64,000 nucleotides of DNA from JADCRZ01 sp037718865 (lineage in GTDB: Bacteria; Bacteroidota; Bacteroidia; Chitinophagales; Chitinophagaceae): assembly GCA_037718865.1 (NCBI GenBank), contig JBBJMP010000001.1, forward strand, positions 62,001-126,000. Reading direction: 5' to 3'. Under the pieces are notes generated by a model that saw nothing but the letters and a program-made list of their open reading frames with translations, was not told where the DNA came from and did not search any database. This document shows, piece by piece, positions 17,417 to 28,273 of this stretch. The number at the start of each line of letters is the position of its first letter. The stretch's first letter is position 1. Both the position numbers and the translations under genes were made by a program.

Positions 17417-18664
17417 ATGGATACTTATATCGTTATTCTAACTATCATCGGCTTAGCAGCGTTAGGAATGGCCTGGATGCCATCAATATCTGAAAAAATT
17501 AAGATTTCCTACTCCCTGATTTATGTTTTGCTGGGGATCATGTTATATAGCTTGTTCAACAAGTTGCTTCCTCTGCCCAATCCAATCTCCAGGAACGAAT
17601 TCACGGTTCATCTTACCGAAATGGTTGTTATCGTTTCCCTTATGGGCACGGGCTTGAAAATTGATCAGCCATTCTCATTTAAAAAATGGCGGGTGCCCTT
17701 CCGGCTTATCATTATTACCATGGTACTATCCATTGCAATAGTGGCCCTAATGGGATGGTGGTCGTTTGGTTTTGACCTGGCTTCCGCCATATTGCTGGGT
17801 GCCGTACTTGCTCCCACTGACCCCGTCTTAGCCTCGGATGTCCAGGTAGGCCCTCCCAATGAAAAAGACGAAGAAAACGTAAAGTTTTCCCTGACGGCTG
17901 AAGCTGGTATGAATGATGGCACTGCCTTTCCATTTACATGGCTGGCCATTGCGCTGGCATTAGGAAGTCAAACAGGAGGATTTGATTTCGGCAGATGGCT
18001 CCTGCTTGATCTCTTATACCGGGTTATGGCGGGCATTCTTTGTGGTTTTCTGATGGGAAGGCTCCTGGCATACCTGATTTTTTATCTGCCCCAACAAAGA
18101 AAATTTGTCGTTACTAAAGACGGTTTTGTTGCACTGTCGGCAACACTGCTGGTGTATGGGGCAACCGAACTGGTTCATGGCTACGGATTTATTGCGGTTT
18201 TTGTAACAGCCATCACCTTACGGAATTACGAATTGCATCATAAATATCACAAAAAGCTGCACGATTTTACAGATCAGATTGAACGGATCCTGCTGGCAAT
18301 CGTGCTGATATTGTTCGGAGGCAGCCTCGTCAGTGGGATACTTGACCACCTGACCTGGAAAATGGCCTTTTTTGGGATTGGGTTTGTGCTAATTATCCGG
18401 CCTCTGACCGGTTTAATCGGTTTGATAGGCATTCAACTTCATATCAAGGAGAAACTGGGCATCAGTTTTTTTGGAATTAAAGGAATAGGATCTTTTTTTT
18501 ACCTGGCCTTTGCCCTGAACAAAGCGAAATTTAATTACAGCGAAGAGATCTGGTCAATGGTATCTTTTACAGTTATGTTATCTGTTATTATTCATGGAAT
18601 TACAGCCACCCCTGTAATGGCGAAGCTGGGTGAAGAATTTTCTGAGAAAGATGTGTTGAAATAG
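17417..18664 (+). CDS. Cation:proton antiporter (CPA1/NhaP type)
   Basis: 415 residues with about 12 transmembrane segments and a short cytoplasmic tail. The two functional helices are clear: APTDPVLASDV (Thr134-Asp135) and EAGMNDGTAFPF (Glu162, Asn166, Asp167), the ND motif of electroneutral Na+/H+ exchangers. Ion selectivity cannot be told from sequence alone. It stands alone between convergent neighbours, and its 3' side carries a C+B repeat composite. Confidence 0.92.
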   Translation: MDTYIVILTIIGLAALGMAWMPSISEKIKISYSLIYVLLGIMLYSLFNKLLPLPNPISRNEFTVHLTEMVVIVSLMGTGLKIDQPFSFKKWRVPFRLIIITMVLSIAIVALMGWWSFGFDLASAILLGAVLAPTDPVLASDVQVGPPNEKDEENVKFSLTAEAGMNDGTAFPFTWLAIALALGSQTGGFDFGRWLLLDLLYRVMAGILCGFLMGRLLAYLIFYLPQQRKFVVTKDGFVALSATLLVYGATELVHGYGFIAVFVTAITLRNYELHHKYHKKLHDFTDQIERILLAIVLILFGGSLVSGILDHLTWKMAFFGIGFVLIIRPLTGLIGLIGIQLHIKEKLGISFFGIKGIGSFFYLAFALNKAKFNYSEEIWSMVSFTVMLSVIIHGITATPVMAKLGEEFSEKDVLK

Positions 18665-18686
18665 GAAGCGGGAGATATCCGGGGTG

Positions 18687-18749
18687 GTGGTTGGTGAAAA
18701 CACCTGCCACGGGCAAGCTTCACATCCCACATCTCACATTCGCACATTA
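18687..18749. repeat. Composite of repeat families C and B
   Basis: 18687-18718: GGTTGGTGAAAACACC...CCACGGGCAAG, family C. 18719-18749: CACATCCCACATCTCACATT...CGCACATTA, family B, ending two bases from the stop of the convergent gene. Confidence 0.75.
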
Positions 18750-18751
18750 AC

Positions 18752-21166
18752 CTACTCTATCATGGAATCCACCCGGGTTAACTTGCCTAGTTCGTTCACG
18801 CCTTCTATGATCACCCTTAACTTTTTGCTTATATCGTTATTATAAAAATGAATGGTGACTTTTTTCCGCTCCTTATCGAGGAAAACAAACGGGTTCCAGT
18901 ATAGTGTGGTCCGGATATCGTCCAGGGTATGCAACGGGTTGTTTTGTGCATAATTGGGAGCATAAAATTCCCTGACTGGTGAATACCCGTTTACATTCAC
19001 CTTCCTGATACCTGTAAAGTTGTTGTCGCTCTTAACATCTCCGCCACGTTTGGTATATACCGCAATGGCTCCGCCGGCACCACCTCCAATGGCTCCCATA
19101 AACGGAGGACGCAACACCTTTATATAAGCAATATCAGACATAGACATAGAAGACAAATTCTGCGGATCGGTACGCATTTCGTTCAGGAACAATTCCGGAC
19201 TTCCGCCCCTCCATGAAAGGCTTGGCGTACCAGACATCGCGTTACTGATCATTAGTCCGGGAACCTTGCCCTGCAGATAATTAAATATTGACATGGAACC
19301 TGCCGCAGTGATATCGTTGGTCAGATCAAAATTATAACCATCGCCACCTTTAAATAATCCACTGGCATAACGGTCATCCAGTTTTTGAACATCGGTCCTG
19401 ACCCTTCCCTTTACAACTACCTCCTGTAACATTTTGGCTTTTTTATTCCGATCCGATTCCAGGCTAATGTTTTTCTCGAATATATCACGGTTAGTGGCGA
19501 TTGTGTTGTCAGGCGGAAATAACAGGCCTTCGCGAAATTTCGGCGGCTGCACAAAATAATGCCCTTTCCAAAGTGTATTCTCCACGTTCAGGATCAGGTT
19601 ATCTGCATTACGCTTATAATTATTTAACTGATAATACACTTTTGCGGTATCATAAAAGACCATTGCATCAGTGGCAAATTTGCCACCTTCCATGACAGGT
19701 ACAAACAATACCTGGGTACTGGAATCTTTAAATTGAAGAATGAGGTTTAACTGGTTGTCTTTTGTCAACTGCGCAGGATTGACTCCCAGCAGGTTTCCTT
19801 TTAATGAAAGATAATTCTCCGCAGCGTATTTTATTTCAGGCAATTTACCATGGGTTACATTGTCCCAGTTCAAACGCCGCCAACCGTGGGTGAGCATTAC
19901 AAGATTAAGCTGTTTAGACACACTGTCGGCAAATGAGGAAAAATAATATCCGGGGTCATGCACGTATCCTTTTATGTCGGCAGTTAGTAATAAGCGGCTG
20001 TAGATATTGTCTTCGTTTTGGCGGGGCACATTGACCGCAGCATCCGTGATGGATATGGACAGGTTAGAGATCAACGTATCAGGCACTTCAATTTCGACAA
20101 TATTATTTCCGCGCTTATTCAGATTTTTGGTAACGGTTTTGGTGTAAGCGTCAAAAATAAAATCATTGTTATTCACAAACACGATCCGCTCGGCTACCGG
20201 CTGCCAGTTGCTGTTGAAAACCGTTAACTGTAATATGCCTGAAGGCAACTGGTCTACAGGTATTTTGCCACTGATCACCAGCTTATCGGACATATTAATG
20301 CTTGCTCTGTATACCTGTTGCTGATCCATATGAGCAACCAGGAATATTTGTTTCAGTGCATCACTTCCATCACTTCTTTTTACGATAAAAATCACCGAGC
20401 CGGGGGAATTGGAGGCACTGAGAACCAGGCCTGCCGATTTAGGTACTGGCAATAAAGTGGTATTCTCCTTACCTGTAGAATCTTTCCAGACCGCCGTATA
20501 CATTTCCGCGTTTACGGGACTGAATTTTAAAGACCCCATCCCGTTGTGCGAGGTGGTGAAATCGGAAATCTTTTTACCATCTGCGCTTTTTATAAATCCG
20601 TTTACGTTTACAGGCATGCCAAACCGGTCATTTGCTTTAAAGGCAACGACTGATTCTATACCGGTAACCAGGTCGCCTCCTTCAGGAAAAAATTGCAGCA
20701 TTGTGGTGGTATTCTTAGTTGACTGACCGGCAACAGAAGCCGCAGTGACCACCGGGATCATTTTTTCATACAGAAAACTGGTATCGAAATTCAACATCCA
20801 GGTAGTATAAGCCCTAAAATGAAGCGATTGATCAGTATAACCGGCAGGAATCGTAAAATCAGACGCGGCAGAAGCATTTAAGACGGGCGCTACCTTCTTC
20901 TGAATAACCACCCCTTTCTCATTAATTAATTCAGCATGAAAGCTTTTGCTGATATCGGACAAGAAGGGGCCGCTCATCAAATAAGCCTTGAACCAAATGG
21001 TTTCACCAGGATTATAATAACTTTTATCGAAATGTACATGTACCTTTTCCTGTGGAAAGTTATCACGGTACACATTTAACATAGAATCGATCTTCTGGGC
21101 AGACACGTGTATGTTGACAAAAATAACCATGACAGGCAGCAGTACTCGAAACGATAAAAGGTTCAT
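18752..21166 (-). CDS. Secreted/outer-membrane protein with MG2 domain and TonB-receptor-like plug
   Basis: 804 residues from ATG at 21166 (MNLLSFRVLLPVMVIFV is a signal peptide ending near VSAQ). The longer frame to 21214 would put 16 residues before that signal. Seen in order: an MG2-like macroglobulin domain (about 30-115, YNPGETIWFKAYLM), further beta-rich domains, and a C-terminal plug-like domain (about 610-720, LQGKVPGLMIS and a GAGGAIAVYTKRGG end). There is no transmembrane barrel after the plug, so it is not a full receptor. Such MG2-plus-plug proteins are frequent in Bacteroidota and of unknown function; a partner barrel is possible. It is divergent from the M32 peptidase with a 94-base gap. 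Confidence 0.82.
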   Translation of the reverse strand: MNLLSFRVLLPVMVIFVNIHVSAQKIDSMLNVYRDNFPQEKVHVHFDKSYYNPGETIWFKAYLMSGPFLSDISKSFHAELINEKGVVIQKKVAPVLNASAASDFTIPAGYTDQSLHFRAYTTWMLNFDTSFLYEKMIPVVTAASVAGQSTKNTTTMLQFFPEGGDLVTGIESVVAFKANDRFGMPVNVNGFIKSADGKKISDFTTSHNGMGSLKFSPVNAEMYTAVWKDSTGKENTTLLPVPKSAGLVLSASNSPGSVIFIVKRSDGSDALKQIFLVAHMDQQQVYRASINMSDKLVISGKIPVDQLPSGILQLTVFNSNWQPVAERIVFVNNNDFIFDAYTKTVTKNLNKRGNNIVEIEVPDTLISNLSISITDAAVNVPRQNEDNIYSRLLLTADIKGYVHDPGYYFSSFADSVSKQLNLVMLTHGWRRLNWDNVTHGKLPEIKYAAENYLSLKGNLLGVNPAQLTKDNQLNLILQFKDSSTQVLFVPVMEGGKFATDAMVFYDTAKVYYQLNNYKRNADNLILNVENTLWKGHYFVQPPKFREGLLFPPDNTIATNRDIFEKNISLESDRNKKAKMLQEVVVKGRVRTDVQKLDDRYASGLFKGGDGYNFDLTNDITAAGSMSIFNYLQGKVPGLMISNAMSGTPSLSWRGGSPELFLNEMRTDPQNLSSMSMSDIAYIKVLRPPFMGAIGGGAGGAIAVYTKRGGDVKSDNNFTGIRKVNVNGYSPVREFYAPNYAQNNPLHTLDDIRTTLYWNPFVFLDKERKKVTIHFYNNDISKKLRVIIEGVNELGKLTRVDSMIE

Positions 21167-21260
21167 AATTTTCGTTAGATCATATAATGGTAAAACAGTG
21201 CAAAAGTAGTTCATGAATAGTATTGTATCATTGCCTCTTCATTTTAATTTTTTACATATC

Positions 21261-22778
21261 ATGACGCTTATTCCTTCAACCGCCGCTTTATACAGCCAGT
21301 ACAGGCATTATTTACAAAAAATTGCAGACATCAGGTATGCCGCCGCAGTACTCCAATGGGACCAGGAAACGGTTATGCCGCTTGAAGGCAGCTCCTGCCG
21401 GGCAAGACAATTGGCCACCCTGAGTGAAATCTCGCACGAGATGTTCACGTCGGACAAAATGGGTAACCTGCTCAAAGAACTGGGCAGTAAAAACGACTTG
21501 TCGCCCAAAGAAAAAAGCAATATTGAACTTTCCCTCTACGACTACAACAGGCAAAAAAAATTGCCCTCCTCCTTCGTTCACACATTAAGCGAAGCCATTT
21601 CTCAAAGTTTTCAATCCTGGCTGAAAGCAAGAAAGGAAAACGCCTTTGCCGTTTTTGAAAAAGACCTTGACCGGATAATACACCTAAAAAAACAGGAAAC
21701 CGATTACCTGGGCTTTGAAGGACATCCTTATGATGCCTTATTAAACGAATATGAAAGGGGTTGTACGGTTGCCATGTTAGATCGTTCTTTTATTGATTTA
21801 CAAGAGCCGTTAAGAGAATTGTTACATAAGATAGAAAACCGGGAACAGGTTGATGACACCTTTCTGCTGCAACACTTCCCCAAACAACAGCAATGGGATT
21901 ACAGTATGCAACTGATCAGGCAACTGGGATTTGATTTTGAGGCCGGAAGGCAGGACCTTTCCGAACATCCTTTTACCACCAGTTTTAGCAATAAAGATGT
22001 ACGAATCACAACAAGGATCAATGAAAATGATTTTGGAAATATGACCTGGAGCTGCATGCATGAATTAGGTCACGCCCTGTATGAGCAGGGATTACCGGGA
22101 GAAGAATACGGTTTGCCCCTGGGTGAATATGCCTCCCTGAGTATTCATGAATCACAGGCCAGACTCTGGGAAAACAACGTAGGCAGAAGTTTACCTTTCT
22201 GGAAATACCATTTTACCTTGCTCCATGATTTTTTTCCGCAACAGTTTGCCAGGATCACCCCCGCCCATTTTCACAAAGGAATCAATAAAGTGCAATCTTC
22301 ACTAATACGCACCGAAGCCGATGAAATAACCTATCACTTTCATGTTATCATACGTTATGAACTGGAGAAGTTGTTGCTGGAAGGGACTATTGGTACCAGG
22401 GAGATCCCTGCAGCCTGGAATGAACTTTATCAACGCTACCTGGGCGTGAAGGTGCCGGACGACAAAAGCGGTTGCCTACAGGATGTGCATTGGAGCCATG
22501 GAAGTTTTGGCTACTTTCCAACCTACAGCCTGGGAAGCTTATACGCAGCGCAGCTTTATAGTACGGCAGAAAAACAATTGCCTTCGCTTGAAGAAGACAT
22601 TGCCGGCGGCCGTACAAATACCTTGTTGAACTGGTTGAGAGCAGGCATACACGCGCAGGGGAGAAAGTTTACCAGCGCTGAATTGTGCGAAAATATCACC
22701 GGAGAACCTTTAAATAGCAAGTATTTCGTATATTACATCGTTACCAAGTTTAGCGGGATTTACGATCTCGGTGAATAA
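21261..22778 (+). CDS. Carboxypeptidase M32 (thermostable carboxypeptidase Taq family)
   Basis: 505 residues from ATG at 21261 (MTLIPSTAALYSQYRHYLQK). The frame's earlier ATG at 21213 would add 16 unconserved residues reaching into the neighbour's leader. Zinc metallocarboxypeptidase: HELGH at 267-271 and the third ligand Glu297 in HESQARLWE. VLQWDQETVMP near the N terminus is a family hallmark. It removes C-terminal residues from peptides, is cytoplasmic, and has no signal peptide. Its stop is 10 bases before the start of the following lipoprotein gene. Confidence 0.93.
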   Translation: MTLIPSTAALYSQYRHYLQKIADIRYAAAVLQWDQETVMPLEGSSCRARQLATLSEISHEMFTSDKMGNLLKELGSKNDLSPKEKSNIELSLYDYNRQKKLPSSFVHTLSEAISQSFQSWLKARKENAFAVFEKDLDRIIHLKKQETDYLGFEGHPYDALLNEYERGCTVAMLDRSFIDLQEPLRELLHKIENREQVDDTFLLQHFPKQQQWDYSMQLIRQLGFDFEAGRQDLSEHPFTTSFSNKDVRITTRINENDFGNMTWSCMHELGHALYEQGLPGEEYGLPLGEYASLSIHESQARLWENNVGRSLPFWKYHFTLLHDFFPQQFARITPAHFHKGINKVQSSLIRTEADEITYHFHVIIRYELEKLLLEGTIGTREIPAAWNELYQRYLGVKVPDDKSGCLQDVHWSHGSFGYFPTYSLGSLYAAQLYSTAEKQLPSLEEDIAGGRTNTLLNWLRAGIHAQGRKFTSAELCENITGEPLNSKYFVYYIVTKFSGIYDLGE

Positions 22779-22788
22779 CCACCTTTCT

Positions 22789-23202
22789 ATGAAAAACCAT
22801 ATCCTTTTAGCCGCCGCTTTGTGCATGATTACCTTTGCATCATGCAAAAAAATGATCAGTAAACAAGTACACAATTATATTGTCAACCTGGTAACAAACG
22901 GGCATTGGTATCTGGAAGAATTCATAGAAAACGGCAATAATAAAACGGCTGAATTTGCAATTTATGAATTCCAATTCTATGAAAACGGCAGGGTTGATGC
23001 GATAAAAGTAAATGCCACTGAATCAGGCACCTGGTCAGGTGACATAGATACAAAAACAATAACCGTTAATTTTCCATTAGCCGCAGATCCGCTTAAAAAG
23101 GTAAATACTGCCTGGAAAATAAGAGACAGCTATGTTGACGTTGTTATGGCTGAGAGTAATTCTGCCGGGGGCTTAAGTACGATGCGCTTAAGAAAGAAAT
23201 AA
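22789..23202 (+). CDS. Lipocalin-like lipoprotein, unknown function
   Basis: 137 residues from ATG at 22789. Lipoprotein signal with lipobox FAS-C (Cys19), followed by KK. The mature part has alternating strands (HWYLEEFIENGNN, YEFQFYENGRVDAIKV, GTWSGDIDTKTITVNF, MRLRKK) typical of small lipocalin-like domains common in Chitinophagaceae. The assignment is by pattern, not by a diagnostic residue. It is probably cotranscribed with the M32 gene. Confidence 0.75.
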   Translation: MKNHILLAAALCMITFASCKKMISKQVHNYIVNLVTNGHWYLEEFIENGNNKTAEFAIYEFQFYENGRVDAIKVNATESGTWSGDIDTKTITVNFPLAADPLKKVNTAWKIRDSYVDVVMAESNSAGGLSTMRLRKK

Positions 23203-23212
23203 TGTTTATTTT

Positions 23213-23305
23213 TTATTTATTGATTGCTTTTACCAATTCCTTTTTATACTTTCGTGCTTCCATATAAGGGTTTTCTGACAATCCTTTGATCCTTTCAATT
23301 CCCAT
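23213..23305 (-). other. Possible 30-residue ORF or gene remnant
   Basis: Minus-strand ATG frame with residues MGIERIKGLSENPYMEARKY followed by KKELVKAINK and a stop. Composition is protein-like and helical, but a stop lies directly before the ATG and there is no other support. It may be the C-terminal remnant of a lost gene. Confidence 0.25.
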
Positions 23306-23406
23306 TTAATCTTTTCCTAATTTTTAAAGTTGCTACGTGTTAGCGATATCAGTATGTCGTACAACTGATTGTCATAACATGGGAATTTTTAAGGTATCCG
23401 CATTTT

Positions 23407-26400
23407 ATGAAGCAAAGGATTATACAGCTTATACTCACCGTTTTAATTATTGCAAGTGCTGCATCACCTGTTTCAGCCCAAGTGATTGCAGGCTTCGCTT
23501 CTGACACTGTTCAGGGATGCGCACCGCTGGTGGTCAGGTTTGCCGACAGGTCAACCGGCAGCCCGGTTTCCTGGAAATGGGACCTGGGGAACGGAACTGT
23601 TTCTTTTAATCAAAATTCTTCCACTACCTATTTTAATCCGGGTATATATACCGTTAAACTGGTCGTAAGAAATGCCAATAACCAGGCTGATTCGATCACA
23701 AAAACGCAGTTCATAACGGTTTATGCTACGCCGGTGGTTAACTTTAAATCGTCCGATACAACCGGTTGTTTCCCTTTAAAAGTACAATTCACAGATCTGA
23801 GTATACCAGGTTCGGGGAACATCACTAATTGGGAATGGGATTTTGGAGACGGATCTACGTCCACTGACCCTAATCCCACGCATATTTATACAGCTTTGGG
23901 GAACTATAATGTAAGCCTTCGCATAAAGAACACGAATGGCTGTATTACCACTTTATCAAAACAGCAGTATATTAAACTGCCCAATGGTGTAAAAGCGGAT
24001 TTCAGTTTCACGGCTCCTAACAGTTGCCGTCCGCCAACGAACATTAACTTCAGTAATCAGAGTAGTGGAACGGGCACTTTAAATTACAGGTGGTCCTTTG
24101 GAGACGGAAGCACCTCAACCCAGTCTAATCCCTCTATTAATTATAATAACTCAGGCAGTTTTTCAGTTAAGCTGATTGTTCAAAACAATTTTGGGTGCCG
24201 CGACAGCCTGGAAAAACCAGACGCCATTGTTGTAGGAACCGTAGATGCCAACTTTACCATTCCTGCGGAGATTTGTGCCGGTGCGATGCTTCCCATTTCC
24301 AACACTTCTTTTCCTGCACCTTCAGGTGCTTTATGGAGGTTTGGAGATGGCAATACGGCTACGGCTATCAACCCGGTGAAATCATATAACATTCCAGGTA
24401 GCTATACCATTACGCTGGTCAGTGATTTTGGGGCCTGCAAAGATTCTATCTCAAAGCCAATAAAGGTATCACCCAGGCCTTCCCCTGCTTTTACGGCCCT
24501 GAATAACCAAAGCTGCAAGGCCCCGTTGACAGTTACATTCACCAATACATCTTTAGATGGCGTCAGCTACAAGTGGTTGTTTGGAGACGGCTCATCGGCA
24601 ACCGGCCCTAATCAAACGCATACCTATCAAAAAACAGGGCAATACGATGTAAGCCTTATTATAACCGGTGCCAACGGTTGTTCAGATACGCTTCGGAAAA
24701 CCGGCTTTGTCAATGTCAATCCCCCAAAAGTTACACTGGAAAATTTACCCCTGGAAGGCTGTGTGCCGCTTTCGTTTACACCAAAAGTACAGGTCGTTTC
24801 GCTGGAACCGTTATCGAGCTATCGCTGGGATTTCGGTGATGGCAATAGCTCCACAGCACCTTCTCCCACACACCTGTATACAACACCCGGCATTTATACT
24901 GTGAAACTGACTTTCAGTACGCCTGGAGGTTGCACGGATTCCGTAACTTACCTGAATAGCATCAAGGTCGGCACTAAGCCGCAGGCCAAATTCATTGCCG
25001 ATCCGCGTAATGCGTGTGCTTTCCACGCCATCAAATTTACAGATCTGTCCACCGGCAGTACGATCACGGAATGGACCTGGCGCTTTGGAGATGGCGGTAT
25101 ATCCAAGGAAAAAAACCCTGCGCACCTTTACCGTGATACGGGCTCTTTTACGGTTACTTTAATCGTCAGCAATAACGGTTGCAAAGATTCTTTGGTTATT
25201 CCGGACTATATTTATATTAAACCGCCGATTGCACTATTTACAGACTCAACGGAGTGCATTGATCCATTCAACCGTAAATTCAAGGACCTGTCTATCGGGG
25301 CCAGCTCCTGGTTCTGGAGTTTCGGAGATGGCACCAACTCCACTATGCAGCACCCGCAGCATACCTTCAGCAAACCCGGAAATTACCTGGTCAGCTTAAC
25401 GGTTACAAATGACACCTGTGAAAATACCATTACCAGGCAGGTTGTGATCGTAGCTGAAAAACCCGATTTTACAGCAAGTGATACTGTTTTATGCAAAGGG
25501 ACAAACGTTATATTTCAAGTAAATAATCTCAATGCAAACAATATCGCGCAGCAAACATGGCTGTTTGGAGATGGCTTTACGTCAGGCACCTTGAACAATG
25601 CGCCGCATAGCTATAACGTCTCCGGTATTTTTACCGTACAATTGGTTCTTGTTGACATCAACGGTTGCAGGGATACCTTAACAAAGCCAAATTATATAAA
25701 GGTGAGCGGTCCGAAAGCCAATTTCCTTAGCACACCAACGAACGCATGTATAGAAGCTTCCGTAACCTTTACGGACCTTTCGTCATCAGACGGTACAAAT
25801 CCCATAACGAAATGGAACTGGAAATACGGTGACGGCAGCTCGGAAACGCTGACGAGTCCACCGTTTGAGCACAAATACGGCATTCCCGGTTTAAAAACGG
25901 TTCAGTTGATCATTACAGATAGTAAAGGGTGTACCGACTCCGTGTCTAAATCAGGATCTTTATTCATTTCAAAACCGCTGGCTGGATTTAGTTCGCCGGA
26001 TAGTAATTCCTGTTCCAACAAAATTATCCGTTTCCTTAACCAGTCTGCCGGCACCTCACTTAACTATACCTGGAATTTCGGAGACGGTGCTCCGACGTCA
26101 GCCCTGCTCAATCCCTCCCACAACTATTCGGAAGAGGGCGGTTTTGATATCAGTCTGAAGGTAATTGATCGTTACGGGTGTGTTGATTCGGTTTCTAAAC
26201 CGCAATTGATAAAGATACGAAACCCTAAACCGGCATTTACGGTAAATGACTCTGTGGCAACATGCCCTCCGTTGGTTACCAGCTTTAAAAACCAATCTGA
26301 AAATTATATTGCTTATGAATGGAATTTTGGAGACGGTACACGGTCGTCTGTTGATAACCCAACTCATTTTTACAATTCTCCCGGCACGTATATTGCCAAT

Positions 26401-28206
26401 CTAATTGTTACCAGCGTAGGAGGATGTAAGGATTCGCTGCGAAAGGATATGGTTGTACGTGGCCCACAAGGCGATTTTTCATATGATAAAACGATAGGAT
26501 GTAATCCTGTTAAGATGAATTTCAAAGCAACTACCAAGGATAACGTTTCATTTGTCTGGGACTTCAATGACGGTTCAACAAGTGCCACATCCGATGCAGA
26601 GGTTTCGCATATTTACTCTGTAACCGGTCGCTTTGTTCCTAAAATGATCTTAATTGACCCCATGGGTTGCAAAGTTCCGATCCTTGGGCGGGATACTATC
26701 CAGGTTCTTGGGGTTAGCAGTAAGTTTATCGTTGATAAAAAACAATTATGCGATTCCGGAATGGTTATCTTCAAAGACTCATCAGTGTCTAATGATCAGA
26801 TTACTTCTTACTCCTGGAACTTTGGCGACGGCGCTACTTCTACCCAAAGGGAACCCGTGCATTACTATAAGAAACCGGGCGTGTACCCTATAGATCTTGC
26901 GGTAACGACGCAATTCGGATGTACAGATACAGCCAATTTGGCCACCCCTGTGCAGGTGGTACAAAGCCCGGTCATCAATATTACCGGCGATTCAGCTGCC
27001 TGTGAACCGGCGCCCTTGTCCTTTTCCGGTGAAGTATTGGGTTCAGATACTGCCCGACTCCAATGGTTATGGAACTTCGGAAACGGGCAAAGGTCAGATT
27101 CCCAAAATCCTGCTTCAGTTTTATACACTACGGCGAGCAGCTACACCATTTCATCTATTGCCGTAAATTCAAGCGGTTGTGCAGATACTTCTTTCAAAAA
27201 AGTCATCATTCACCCGATTCCCCTGCTCGATGCAGGCAATAATGTGGTTATCTGCCGTGAAGAGTCTTATACGCTGAAGGGCCTCGCAAACAATTATTCA
27301 TGGAGCCCTTCACAACAGGTTTCTTGTACCAATTGCCCGAACCCGGTAGCCAGGCCACTGAACACAACTACATTTATCCTTAGTACCACAAGTATTTTTG
27401 GCTGTAAAGCGCAGGACTCTGTAATAATTGAAGTGAAACAACCGTTTAAGATGAGTGCAAGTGCAGGTGACACCATTTGCATAGGCAATGCAGTAAATTT
27501 ATTTGCCAGTGGCGCTGATGGATACCGTTGGTCACCGTCTTCAGGCCTTGATAGTGTAACCTCGCCCAAACCGAGAGTAAGGCCTGGAAGCACAACCACG
27601 TACAGGGTCATTGGTTCGGATAATAAAAATTGTTTTTCAGACACCGCTTACGTTCCGATCATAGTGTATCCTTATCCTTCAGTCGAGGCAGGAGATAATA
27701 AAACAGTAATGGTAGGGAGCTCGGTGACACTGAAGCCCAAGATATCCGAGGATGTAAAAAATATTAAATGGCTGCCTGCAAGCGGCCTGAATTGTAACAA
27801 TTGCGCGGAGCCCGTGGCAAGCCCCAGGCAAACTACTTCTTATTCTATTGAGGTAAGCAACCAGGGCGGGTGCCTGGTAAAAGACGAGGTAACCGTTTAT
27901 GTTGTTTGTAAGGAAGGAAATCTATATATGCCCAACACTTTTTCTCCGAATGGTGATGGCAACAATGATCAGTTTTACCCAAGAGGGAAAGGGATATACG
28001 GTATAAAGAGTTTTAAAATTTTCAACCGTTGGGGAGAGATGGTATTTGAGCGGTATAATATTCAGGCTAACAGTAGTGAGGCTGGCTGGAATGGTAAACA
28101 TAAAGGAGTAGATGCCGGGCAAGACGTGTACGTTTACCTGATAGAGGTAGTATGTGAAAACAGTTCCGTACTGGCATTCAAAGGCAATATAACCCTGATA
28201 CGATAG
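23407..28206 (+). CDS. Giant PKD-repeat adhesin with T9SS type B (CHU_C) sorting domain, paralogue 1
   Basis: 1599 residues. A signal peptide (about 1-25, ending VSAQ) precedes fifteen successive PKD domains, each with a W-x-FGDG-like core and a GxYxVxL-type strand. Three WSPSxGL...TTTYxV...C domains follow (about 1300-1500). The C-terminal CHU_C/type B sorting domain is PNTFSPNGDGNNDQFYPRG...IFNRWGEMVFE...WNG ending GNITLIR. Most domains carry a Cys near their start and another in an NGC-x-D motif near their end, suggesting one disulfide per domain. Such proteins are exported by T9SS and anchored at the surface, usually for adhesion or gliding. It forms an operon with the next two genes (67-base gap, then a one-base overlap). 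Confidence 0.93.
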   Translation: MKQRIIQLILTVLIIASAASPVSAQVIAGFASDTVQGCAPLVVRFADRSTGSPVSWKWDLGNGTVSFNQNSSTTYFNPGIYTVKLVVRNANNQADSITKTQFITVYATPVVNFKSSDTTGCFPLKVQFTDLSIPGSGNITNWEWDFGDGSTSTDPNPTHIYTALGNYNVSLRIKNTNGCITTLSKQQYIKLPNGVKADFSFTAPNSCRPPTNINFSNQSSGTGTLNYRWSFGDGSTSTQSNPSINYNNSGSFSVKLIVQNNFGCRDSLEKPDAIVVGTVDANFTIPAEICAGAMLPISNTSFPAPSGALWRFGDGNTATAINPVKSYNIPGSYTITLVSDFGACKDSISKPIKVSPRPSPAFTALNNQSCKAPLTVTFTNTSLDGVSYKWLFGDGSSATGPNQTHTYQKTGQYDVSLIITGANGCSDTLRKTGFVNVNPPKVTLENLPLEGCVPLSFTPKVQVVSLEPLSSYRWDFGDGNSSTAPSPTHLYTTPGIYTVKLTFSTPGGCTDSVTYLNSIKVGTKPQAKFIADPRNACAFHAIKFTDLSTGSTITEWTWRFGDGGISKEKNPAHLYRDTGSFTVTLIVSNNGCKDSLVIPDYIYIKPPIALFTDSTECIDPFNRKFKDLSIGASSWFWSFGDGTNSTMQHPQHTFSKPGNYLVSLTVTNDTCENTITRQVVIVAEKPDFTASDTVLCKGTNVIFQVNNLNANNIAQQTWLFGDGFTSGTLNNAPHSYNVSGIFTVQLVLVDINGCRDTLTKPNYIKVSGPKANFLSTPTNACIEASVTFTDLSSSDGTNPITKWNWKYGDGSSETLTSPPFEHKYGIPGLKTVQLIITDSKGCTDSVSKSGSLFISKPLAGFSSPDSNSCSNKIIRFLNQSAGTSLNYTWNFGDGAPTSALLNPSHNYSEEGGFDISLKVIDRYGCVDSVSKPQLIKIRNPKPAFTVNDSVATCPPLVTSFKNQSENYIAYEWNFGDGTRSSVDNPTHFYNSPGTYIANLIVTSVGGCKDSLRKDMVVRGPQGDFSYDKTIGCNPVKMNFKATTKDNVSFVWDFNDGSTSATSDAEVSHIYSVTGRFVPKMILIDPMGCKVPILGRDTIQVLGVSSKFIVDKKQLCDSGMVIFKDSSVSNDQITSYSWNFGDGATSTQREPVHYYKKPGVYPIDLAVTTQFGCTDTANLATPVQVVQSPVINITGDSAACEPAPLSFSGEVLGSDTARLQWLWNFGNGQRSDSQNPASVLYTTASSYTISSIAVNSSGCADTSFKKVIIHPIPLLDAGNNVVICREESYTLKGLANNYSWSPSQQVSCTNCPNPVARPLNTTTFILSTTSIFGCKAQDSVIIEVKQPFKMSASAGDTICIGNAVNLFASGADGYRWSPSSGLDSVTSPKPRVRPGSTTTYRVIGSDNKNCFSDTAYVPIIVYPYPSVEAGDNKTVMVGSSVTLKPKISEDVKNIKWLPASGLNCNNCAEPVASPRQTTSYSIEVSNQGGCLVKDEVTVYVVCKEGNLYMPNTFSPNGDGNNDQFYPRGKGIYGIKSFKIFNRWGEMVFERYNIQANSSEAGWNGKHKGVDAGQDVYVYLIEVVCENSSVLAFKGNITLIR

Positions 28207-28273
28207 GCAAGGATCATTTAAGAGAAGCGCAAACGGGATTCACAAAAAGAAAAATTCAAAGACCTAAAAACGC